From NCBI GenBank assembly GCA_013289875.1, contig JABCZC010000045.1, positions 1 to 34,269 of the forward strand: 34,269 nucleotides of DNA, read 5' to 3'. The stretch comes from Acidobacteriota bacterium (GTDB taxonomy: Bacteria; Acidobacteriota; Terriglobia; Terriglobales; Acidobacteriaceae). The notes beneath the pieces were generated by a model. The model made no database searches and was not told the origin of the DNA. It saw nothing but the letters and a program-made list of their open reading frames with translations. Numbering within the stretch: position 1 is the stretch's first letter; the number at the start of each line of letters is the position of its first letter. Of the stretch, positions 1 through 6,334 are shown piece by piece. The position numbers and the translations under genes are program-made.

Positions 1-318
1 TTGAGCGATCGGACAACTGCCCGGCAGCCCTGCCCTCCTCGTCCATCCAATCCATACATTTAGGTAGCGAATCAGCGACGGCAACCCGCCTCCAACGCCA
101 GTGTCGACTCCGAGGCAGGTACGGCTCCAAAGGTCCAATGCAACATCAAGAATGGACCGCTTTAGGTCGCCCAAATGTGGAAAATGCGCGACAACGCCAC
201 CCTTTGACAGGCTCGCGCGTCCGGCAACCGAACCAAAGGTGATCCTGCAGAGCCCCTCTGCGCTTGCCAAATCAAGCCCCACACGAAGGATGCGGGTTCT
301 AGTTACTTGACCGGACAC
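1..318 (-). CDS. TetR/AcrR-family transcriptional regulator (partial, C-terminus off the left edge)
   Basis: The reverse strand is open from a GTG at 318-316 to base 1 (106 codons, no stop). The start is chosen because AGAGGACG lies about 7 nt upstream and the protein begins SGQVTRTRILRVGLDLAS, the usual first helix of a TetR DNA-binding domain. The helix-turn-helix follows (FGSVAGRASLSKGGVVAHFPHL, around residues 29-50), then LKRSILDVALDLW. The end of the visible part has GGGLPSLIRYLNVWIGW followed by LPGSCPIA, a pattern common in the ligand-binding half of this family. It should bind DNA as a dimer and be released by a small ligand. Neither the ligand nor the target is visible. A palindrome at 556-582 upstream is a candidate operator. 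The family call is firm; the rest of the gene lies outside the window. Confidence 0.85.
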   Translation of the reverse strand, partial: MSGQVTRTRILRVGLDLASAEGLCRITFGSVAGRASLSKGGVVAHFPHLGDLKRSILDVALDLWSRTCLGVDTGVGGGLPSLIRYLNVWIGWTRRAGLPGSCPIAQ

Positions 319-907
319 TGATCGTCCTCTACTTGTCCTCTACAAAAGCTCTTCTCACTCCCGACGAGGGTAAGCTACGCTGCCAGCCGAGTCCGAGAGG
401 TATGGTACGCGGTACACCATCTTGGAGGATTGCCGATATCCGTCCTATTTGTCGATTCGGACTCAGTTTTCGAATCAAAACGAAACGCATTAGTCAGTGA
501 AAGGGCCATAAATCCGGCTCAGCACCAGCATTTCTGAGAGCTATCTCATTCAAGCACGGTCATTTTGTACAAGAATGACCGTTCTTTTTGGCGCTACGCT
601 ACACACCGGCGGAATTCGACGTCCGCATTGTCCCTGTAATTCGACAAGGGCTACGCGAGTAGATTGTTTTTCCTGCACATCAGACTTTGAAAGATTCGTC
701 TGTTCTTTTTCTGAAGACCGGTAGCCTCTGTGCGCCGGATGCATATGCGAGGTGCGGACGTTCCATGATTGCTCAGCGCCGGAATGAATATCGAACTCCG
801 GCAATACTTTCGGAAGGTGCTTTCAACTCAGGAAAGTCCCGTCCGTGCTCTTTTGAGTCTTGGTCAGAGACTCCCAGCCAAAATCGCTTTCCGCAACAGA
901 GCTATTC
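319..907. other. Gene-poor stretch between the divergent TetR and AraC genes
   Basis: I found no convincing gene in these ~590 bases. The reading frames present lack family resemblance and have no good ribosome binding site. The stretch holds an operator-like palindrome at 556-582 and presumably the promoters of the (-) tetR and (+) araC genes, but no clear -35/-10 pair stands out. Confidence 0.5.
556..582. promoter_or_regulatory. 27-bp inverted repeat, candidate TetR-type operator
   Basis: ACGGTCATT at 556-564 and AATGACCGT at 574-582 are perfect 9-bp inverted arms around TTGTACAAG. A second, overlapping dyad, AAGAA/TTCTT around TGACCG, occupies 571-586. Dyads of this size are typical TetR-family operators, and the nearest regulator is the TetR gene starting at 318. 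The distance of about 240 bp is long for simple autoregulation. The T-run after the second arm means a terminator-like hairpin is an alternative reading. Confidence 0.45.
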
Positions 908-1891
908 ATGACGACATCATCGAACTCAGCAAGCGCTTACGGCGCGCAGATGGCGAAGTATTTCACCATGAACCAACCGCCCCATGTTGCCATCGATTCT
1001 GCGGTTTCCGTCGTCCGACCGCAACTGGCGATTACCCGGCTGATTGCACGGAGCGGCATCCCGAAACGAACTGCGTCCATCCCGTCTGAAAAAGCCTATG
1101 TTGTTTCGGTTCATCTTAATCATGCGAATTCCGGGGAATGGGAACTCTGGACCGATAGCAAGTACACAAAGACGGGAGCATGGCCAGTGGGCGGAGTCGC
1201 AATGTGCGACCTGGAGTCAAATTCTAGTATTCGAAATCCGGGCCCGATCGATTGGATCCACTACCGTGTTCCGCGTGCAACCTTGGATTCCCTCACGGAC
1301 GATGCCGGAATGCCTAGAGCTAAGCGTCTCCACTGCGTTTATGGAACTTCCGACCCGACACTCCATCACCTAACGCAAGCGATCTTGCCGTGCCTAAGTA
1401 GGCCGGAGATGTTCTCTGAGTTGTTCATGGATTCTTTCACCTTGATGATTTGTTCGCATCTTGTCGGGCGGTACGCTCAAATTCACGAAGCTATCCCGAG
1501 ATTCAAGGGCGGTCTGGCGCCGTGGCAAAGTCGCCGCGTTGTGGATTTGTTCCATGAGCACTTGGACGGCGACTTAAAACTGGAAACACTAGCCGATGAA
1601 TGTGGGCTTTCAGTCAGCCATTTTGCGCGATCATTCAGGAGATCGTTTGGGACCTCCGCACATCGCTACCTGATTCTGAAGCGCGTCGAGATCGCGAAGG
1701 CCCTTTTGTCGGAAACGAATTACTCGTTGGTGGACGTTGCTGCGCAGACTGGATTTTCCGATCAAGCCGCGCTTACCCGGGCGTTTGCAAATGTGGTCGG
1801 TGCGACTCCGGCAAAGTGGAGGCGTGAACACTCACGTCGCAGGAGTTTTGTCGAAATACCCAAACACCAATTCCTTCAACCACACGAATAG
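908..1891 (+). CDS. AraC-family transcriptional regulator
   Basis: A 327-aa protein with the two-helix-turn-helix AraC/XylS DNA-binding domain in its last ~100 residues. Helices run from RRVVDLFHEHLDGDLKLETLA through GLSVSHFARSFRRSFG to the second HTH (YSLVDVAAQTGFSDQAALTRAF) and the signature end VGATPAKWRREH. The N-terminal ~200 residues would sense an effector or dimerise and match no family I can name. The start is uncertain: ATGs at 860, 908, 950 and 968 are in frame and none has a strong Shine-Dalgarno; 908 (MTTSSNSAS) is a compromise. It lies just upstream of an alpha/beta hydrolase in the same direction, which makes that gene a plausible target (inference). Confidence 0.85.
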   Translation: MTTSSNSASAYGAQMAKYFTMNQPPHVAIDSAVSVVRPQLAITRLIARSGIPKRTASIPSEKAYVVSVHLNHANSGEWELWTDSKYTKTGAWPVGGVAMCDLESNSSIRNPGPIDWIHYRVPRATLDSLTDDAGMPRAKRLHCVYGTSDPTLHHLTQAILPCLSRPEMFSELFMDSFTLMICSHLVGRYAQIHEAIPRFKGGLAPWQSRRVVDLFHEHLDGDLKLETLADECGLSVSHFARSFRRSFGTSAHRYLILKRVEIAKALLSETNYSLVDVAAQTGFSDQAALTRAFANVVGATPAKWRREHSRRRSFVEIPKHQFLQPHE

Positions 1892-2101
1892 ATCGTCGCG
1901 GATTTGATTCCGTTAGAGTTCTCGCGTTGAACTCGACCCCGGAGTGGTCTTTTCGCCCGCCTTCACTCCGCATTTGAGCACGAATCGACAAAAGTGGTTC
2001 TTGTTTTCAAGAGTACCGTGCTCGATCCCGACTATGGTTGGTCGCAACTCCGAGGCTCGATACACGAGTCGCTGAAGCCCAACGAGAGAGAAGGAATGAT
2101 C

Positions 2102-2791
2102 ATGAAACAGCATATTAAAAACGTGGTTCTGGTGCATGGAGCTTTCGCGGATGGCTCCGGCTGGAAGAGGGTCGCTGACATCCTCAAGAACGATGGTTAC
2201 AAGGTGTCGGTGGCGCAGCCCCCCGAGACTTCGTACGCCGACGACCAAAAGTACACGAAGGCCGCGATCGACGCGATGGGTGGCCCTGTGGTTCTTGTTG
2301 GCCATAGCTATGGCGGGTCCATCATCACCGAGGCCGGCAATCATCCAAACGTTGCGGCGCTCGTCTATGTTGCTGCATTTGCTCTCGATGAAGGTGAGAG
2401 CTGTGCGTCGATCGAACAGGCCCTGCCACAAGCGTCAAAGGCGTTTACGCCGGACAGCAACGGGCTCTGGTGGATCGACCAGGCGCATTTCGCGGCCGAC
2501 TTCGCAGCGGACGTTCCACGGGACGAAGCTGAGTTCATGGCTATAGCGCAGGTGCCGATCTCTACCGACTCGTTTACCCATCAGGTCAAAAATCCCGCCT
2601 GGAAGCACAAGCCCACCTGGTACATGGTGGCCTCCGAAGACCGATCGATCAATCCGGACCAAGAGCGCATGATGGCGAAGCGCGCCAAGGCCAAGACGGT
2701 CGAAGTGAAGTCGAGCCATGTGGCCTATATGTCTTTTCCGAAGGAAACAGCCAAGCTCATCGAAGAGGCTGCTACCTCCGTTAGTGAGTAG
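2102..2791 (+). CDS. Alpha/beta hydrolase
   Basis: A 229-aa single-domain alpha/beta hydrolase, probably cytoplasmic. It begins MKQHIKNVVLVHGAFADGSGW, with the HG oxyanion motif at residues 12-13. The nucleophile elbow GHSYGG places the catalytic Ser at about residue 69. The acid is probably Asp in VASEDRSI and the base His in SSHVAYMSFP near the C-terminus. The whole chain resembles the short EstC/salicylate-esterase-like hydrolases of soil bacteria; the substrate cannot be read from sequence. ATG 2102 is chosen over ATG 2096 because GAGAGAAGG then sits about 7 nt away; the frame is open back to 1994. A decayed copy of its first 35 codons lies at 4364-4469. Confidence 0.88.
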   Translation: MKQHIKNVVLVHGAFADGSGWKRVADILKNDGYKVSVAQPPETSYADDQKYTKAAIDAMGGPVVLVGHSYGGSIITEAGNHPNVAALVYVAAFALDEGESCASIEQALPQASKAFTPDSNGLWWIDQAHFAADFAADVPRDEAEFMAIAQVPISTDSFTHQVKNPAWKHKPTWYMVASEDRSINPDQERMMAKRAKAKTVEVKSSHVAYMSFPKETAKLIEEAATSVSE

Positions 2792-3042
2792 TCATGTGCG
2801 CAGACAAAATGCTCTCCGCAGATCCGGTTCCGGTCGGCGGAGATTCTGTGTAGACCTAGCCGTCTCAGGAGAACGCACTTGATGGATCAATTTGCCGTAG
2901 ACGGGCAGGACGTCGCATTTGTCGCCGGCAGCGCGAGGCCGAAGGCATTTCTCGCTGTCACCGTGATGGGTTCTTCACGAGGTAATGCGGGGTGTTCTCC
3001 AATAATTTACGGCAAAGCCACGGTCAGGAGGGACAGAACCAT

Positions 3043-3261
3043 GTGAGAGAAGATAAAGCGATTGAGAAGTTGGAGGCGGAGTTGGTCCAAGACGAACAAC
3101 GGCTCCGCGAGATCGAACGGATCGAAGGAAAATTGCTGCAGGACATTCCTCTTGTTGGATTCCGTACTGGCATTGAGGAGGTACGTCTGCGGGCGGAAAA
3201 GGAAATGCTTACCGAAACTATTCTCAAGAATAGGCAGCTACTTTCAGTGGCAAAGCCGTAG
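3043..3261 (+). CDS. Small charged helical (coiled-coil) protein
   Basis: A 72-aa frame starting at GTG 3043, with AGGAGGGA 8-9 nt upstream, a better initiation site than the in-frame ATG at 2992. The product is very rich in Glu, Lys and Arg with heptad-like Leu/Ile spacing (KLEAELVQDEQRLREIERIEGKL, then EVRLRAEKEMLTETILKNRQLL), so it should form a helical hairpin or coiled coil. I do not recognise a family. It lies about 70 bp upstream of the universal stress gene in the same direction and may share its transcript. Confidence 0.55.
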   Translation: MREDKAIEKLEAELVQDEQRLREIERIEGKLLQDIPLVGFRTGIEEVRLRAEKEMLTETILKNRQLLSVAKP

Positions 3262-3330
3262 GCTTCAAAAAAGACCGATGCAGAGGGAGTCTCGATAACC
3301 GTGCGTATGTTTCAGGTCAGGAGTCTGCAT

Positions 3331-4200
3331 ATGAAAGTTAGAATACGTAACATTCTTTTTCCCGTCGATTTTTCTAATCGTTCTGTGTTGGCAGTGCAGC
3401 ACGTTAAGACATGGCTCGATCGCTTGAGTGCTACTCTGAATACGCTCCATATCGTGGATGCCAACGCGCTCGGGCATGACTCGGAACGGAACGACGGATT
3501 TCTGAATAGTGACAATCTGATATCGAAGCGTACTGCAGACCTCAAGTATTTTTCCGATCATTACTTTGGCGAGAACGTTGCGCGCCACACCGTTCTGAGC
3601 GGTGGTACAGCGGATGAGATTGAGGATTTTGCCAAGCGAGAGAACATCGATCTAATCATGCTACCGCGAAATCATCAGAATCTCGGATCCCGGATTCTGG
3701 AAGACTCCTTAGCAGCCAAGCTCCTCGAAAGATGCACTGCTTCGATATGGGTAACAGAGCACATCGAGGATGTGTCGCCTTCACCTGTCCACCGCATTCT
3801 TTGCTCCGTCCATTTCGAGCATGATGTGACGCTAGATGCGCAAAATCATAGAATGCTCCAGACAGTTCGAGAACTCGCGACCACATTTCAGGCAACGGTT
3901 ACGTTCCTCCTTGTCATTAGTGGGGCCGTTGAGGAATCGAGTGGATCCGTTACGCACCTGCAAGCCGTCGCTGGAGTCGAGCCTTTCGTAGCGCAAGTAC
4001 ACGAGTTATTTGGAAGCTCAGCGGAGATTCTTAAAAAGTCAGGCAAGGTTATCACCGATATCACCGATACAGCGAAGCAGATGGCAGCAGAGCTGATCGT
4101 CGTCGGACGGACTCGCCCCGGAACAATAGGTCTTGGAGTACAAACTCATATTTTGAAGATCGATCACGCTGCACGTTGTGCCGTTCTCAGCGTCTGGTAG
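3331..4200 (+). CDS. Universal stress protein with two UspA domains
   Basis: A 289-aa protein with two consecutive Usp folds. Domain 1 (about residues 1-140) opens with VRIRNILFPVDFSNRSVLAVQHV, the classic UspA first strand and helix, and closes with LLERCTASIWV. Domain 2 (about 145-289) opens HRILCSVHFEHD and ends with ELIVVGRTRPGTIGLG...AARCAVLSVW, a loose version of the G-x2-G-x9-G nucleotide loop. Domain 1 has a poorer loop (LPRNHQNLGSRI), so ATP binding, if any, more likely resides in domain 2. The start at ATG 3331 has CAGGAG 7 nt upstream and leaves a normal N-terminus; a GTG at 3301 is in frame but adds an untypical leader. The family function is general stress survival; the specific role is unknown. 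Confidence 0.88.
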   Translation: MKVRIRNILFPVDFSNRSVLAVQHVKTWLDRLSATLNTLHIVDANALGHDSERNDGFLNSDNLISKRTADLKYFSDHYFGENVARHTVLSGGTADEIEDFAKRENIDLIMLPRNHQNLGSRILEDSLAAKLLERCTASIWVTEHIEDVSPSPVHRILCSVHFEHDVTLDAQNHRMLQTVRELATTFQATVTFLLVISGAVEESSGSVTHLQAVAGVEPFVAQVHELFGSSAEILKKSGKVITDITDTAKQMAAELIVVGRTRPGTIGLGVQTHILKIDHAARCAVLSVW

Positions 4201-4363
4201 ACGAAAGCTAGACGAGTTCTCCTCCGCACACGTCAGCTAGTGGCCAACAAGTCTTTACGTTGGAAGTGAGATGTCCATCCAGAACGAAGGAAGAACGGTT
4301 CGGCGAGACGACGTTCGATATCGATAATCAAATAATCCGCTTGGACCTTTACCGCAAAGGAGA

Positions 4364-4469
4364 ATGATCGTGAAACAGCATGTTAAACGTGTGGTTCTGG
4401 TGCATGGGAGCCTTCGCCGATGATTCCGGCTGGAGGAGTGCCGCTGAAATCTTCAAGAATGATGGTTAT
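4364..4469 (+). pseudogene. Decayed 5' fragment of an alpha/beta hydrolase gene
   Basis: These ~106 bases align with the first 35 codons of the hydrolase at 2096-2791. They give MIVKQHVKRVVLVHG, then an extra G in the GGG at about 4416-4418 shifts the frame to an early TGA at 4421. Skipping that base restores AFADDSGWRSAAEIFKNDGY, nearly matching the intact copy. Similarity stops at about 4469 and the next gene begins 20 bases later. It is therefore a truncated, frameshifted remnant of a second hydrolase gene, with its Shine-Dalgarno (AAAGGAGA) still present. Confidence 0.85.
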
Positions 4470-4489
4470 AGCGGGCCAGGGATGGTGAA

Positions 4490-5187
4490 ATGATGGATCA
4501 CATCACCGTGAAAGGACAAGGCGGCACGTTCGACGCCTACATCGCAAGACCGAAGATCTTGCCGGCCTCGGCTGTTGTCGTTCTGCAGGAACTGTTCGGT
4601 GTGAACGCCGACATTCGCAGGCACTGCGATGAATTGGCGGAACAAGGCTACCTCGCGGTCGCTCCAGACCTGTACTGGCGGCAGGAGCCGGGCGTCGACC
4701 TGAACGTCACCACCGAAGCCGACTGGCAACACGGCCTTCGTCTCAATTCGGCTTATGACAGAGATGCCGGCGTAAAGGACATAAAGGACACCATCGACGC
4801 AGTACGCAGTCTCCCGGAATGCAACGGCAAGGTTGCCTTGCTCGGCTATTGCCTCGGCGCACTGATGGTCTTCATGACAGCCGTGCGCAACGACGGCATC
4901 GACGCCGCAGTCTGGTATCACGGCGCCGATACGGAGAAATATCTGGGAGAGGTCGATGGGCTTCATGCGCCCATTCTCGTGCATCTGCCGAGGAGGATGA
5001 GTTCATTTCCAAGGCTGCACAAGCGGCGATTAGAGCAGCACTCACTAAGAAACCAAATGCGACGGTGTACAGCTACCCTGGGCAGAGTCATGCTTTTTCC
5101 CGCCACAACGGCAAACACTACAACGCCGCAGCAGCTCACCTTGCCAACGGTCGGACGAGCGAATTCCTGAGTCGCCAGTTGCAATGA
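4490..5187 (+). pseudogene. Dienelactone hydrolase family gene with a frameshift
   Basis: The first ~166 codons from ATG 4490 encode a dienelactone hydrolase: VVVLQELFGVNADIRRHCDELA with the conserved Glu near residue 34, APDLYWRQEPG, and the nucleophile motif LLGYCLGA with Cys121. After ILVHL (about 4985-4988) the frame changes. The C-terminus continues one frame over as AEEDEFISKAAQAAIRAAL, then YPGQSHAFSR with the catalytic His, ending at 5187. The missing base is most simply one G of CTGGCC. Without a frameshift the upstream frame runs to 5170 and loses the Asp and His of the triad. This is either a recent pseudogene or a sequencing error. Its intact relative would be a ~232-aa cytoplasmic hydrolase of cyclic enol lactones or related esters. 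Confidence 0.8.
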
Positions 5188-5376
5188 CTACCGGACGTTT
5201 GAGCAAGCAATCCGGTCGGTTCGAGGGACCTACATTGTTTCGACCGAAACGCCGTATCGCAGCATTGCATGAAGGCTACGAATTCGCTCGCTCGGCCGAG
5301 GCAGGCCATCGCGATGTCGTCTCTTTGCGGTGCCTCAGGCCATCGGAGTGGCCTAGAAGAATTGAAAGGAGCCAGA

Positions 5377-5868
5377 ATGATCAGAACAGTGGAGATGGAG
5401 CGATTTACCGTGACCTCTTCGAAGCCGTTCGACGCTGTTGTTGGAGCCATCAAGGCATCGATTGGTCACCCAAATATGGCAGAGCTCTGGCGAGCAACGC
5501 AGCGAGCGACAACTGCTGCCGAACTTGAGGCCGCCATACAACCCGTCCTAGGCGAGAGCGGTCTGATGCAATTTGTCGAGTTCGATCACGGGATGATTGT
5601 TCGCAAGGGGACAGAGCATCACACATCCAGAATCATTCGTCTGGTCATTGGAAATCCTCTCATCATGAAAGAAATGGCAAAGCATGTTCCGGATGCCGGC
5701 TCGTATGCTCCGGTTACCGTCCTTGTGGATGAGCGCGCTGATGGCGTGCATATTTCGTATGACAGGATGGCCAGCCTCCTGGCCCCTTATGGAAATCGCG
5801 ATGCGCTGCGCGTGGCTCGGGACTTGGACGCTAAAGTCGAAGAGGTGTTGAGGCAAGCTGCAGCGTGA
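5377..5868 (+). CDS. DUF302-domain protein
   Basis: A 163-aa protein matching the DUF302 pattern: an N-terminal MERFTVTSSKPFDAVVGAIKASIG, a long helical region, then the core strands GLMQFVEFDHGMIV, RIIRLVIGNPLIMKEMAKHVPDAGSYAPVTVLV and GVHISYDRMASLLAPY. DUF302 domains are small alpha/beta folds of unknown biochemical role. ATG 5377 is chosen because GAAAGGAG lies 7 nt upstream; the frame is open to 5269 but that extension is not family-like. It sits at the end of a run of stress and hydrolase genes on the same strand. Confidence 0.8.
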   Translation: MIRTVEMERFTVTSSKPFDAVVGAIKASIGHPNMAELWRATQRATTAAELEAAIQPVLGESGLMQFVEFDHGMIVRKGTEHHTSRIIRLVIGNPLIMKEMAKHVPDAGSYAPVTVLVDERADGVHISYDRMASLLAPYGNRDALRVARDLDAKVEEVLRQAAA

Positions 5869-5900
5869 GACGGAGTGAGCATGACGTATTGGAGGTTGTC

Positions 5901-6170
5901 ATGGACGGGCATCTTGTTTTTGCCAGTTCCAATTCAAAGATCCGCTGCTCTCTGGAGAACTTCACCTTGGACGCGGAACGCTGGCTTGCAGCTCTCTACT
6001 GGTGTGTATGGACGCGTTATGGCGACGATGCAGCCCATGTTGCGGCAGACTGCTGGCTGCGAGTCTTTGAAGAACGACTAGAAGGATCAAGCGGCCTTCC
6101 AGAACTGACAAGAATCACTGCAACAGCAATCGCTCTCTTCGTATCAAATCATTGTCAAGCCGTTTACTAG
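5901..6170 (+). CDS. Small hypothetical protein
   Basis: An 89-aa frame from ATG 5901, with GGAGG 5 nt upstream; a GTG at 5865 overlapping the DUF302 stop is the alternative start. The sequence (MDGHLVFASSNSKIRC...WLAALYWCVWTRYGDDAAHVAADCW) shows no signal peptide or known motif. It has several Trp and Cys residues and is probably helical. It follows DUF302 by 32 bases and is likely co-transcribed. Function unknown. Confidence 0.5.
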   Translation: MDGHLVFASSNSKIRCSLENFTLDAERWLAALYWCVWTRYGDDAAHVAADCWLRVFEERLEGSSGLPELTRITATAIALFVSNHCQAVY

Positions 6171-6334
6171 CCTCACGCTCGACGCTACTGTTCGGAGCCT
6201 CGAAGATCTTTCTGCACCCAATTCGAAAAAGGACTGGCACCGCGTCTCGATGAGTGAGTTAGCTCGTAGTCGCCATGGGTAACTGTAATCGTCCTCACCC
6301 GTCCCGGTGGACATCGCACGATCGGTGTCCTGGC

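Noticed and set aside
101..310. Forward 69-codon frame near the left edge
   Set aside because: It lies opposite the clear TetR reading frame, has no ribosome binding site and no family resemblance.
2882..3046. 54-codon frame with AGGAG upstream (MDQFAVDGQDVAF...)
   Set aside because: The Shine-Dalgarno is plausible, but the composition is unremarkable, no family fits, and its end overlaps the better-supported small gene at 3043.
5336..5353. AGGCCA/TGGCCT hairpin before the DUF302 gene
   Set aside because: Only a 6-bp stem with no T-run; too weak to call a terminator or regulator.
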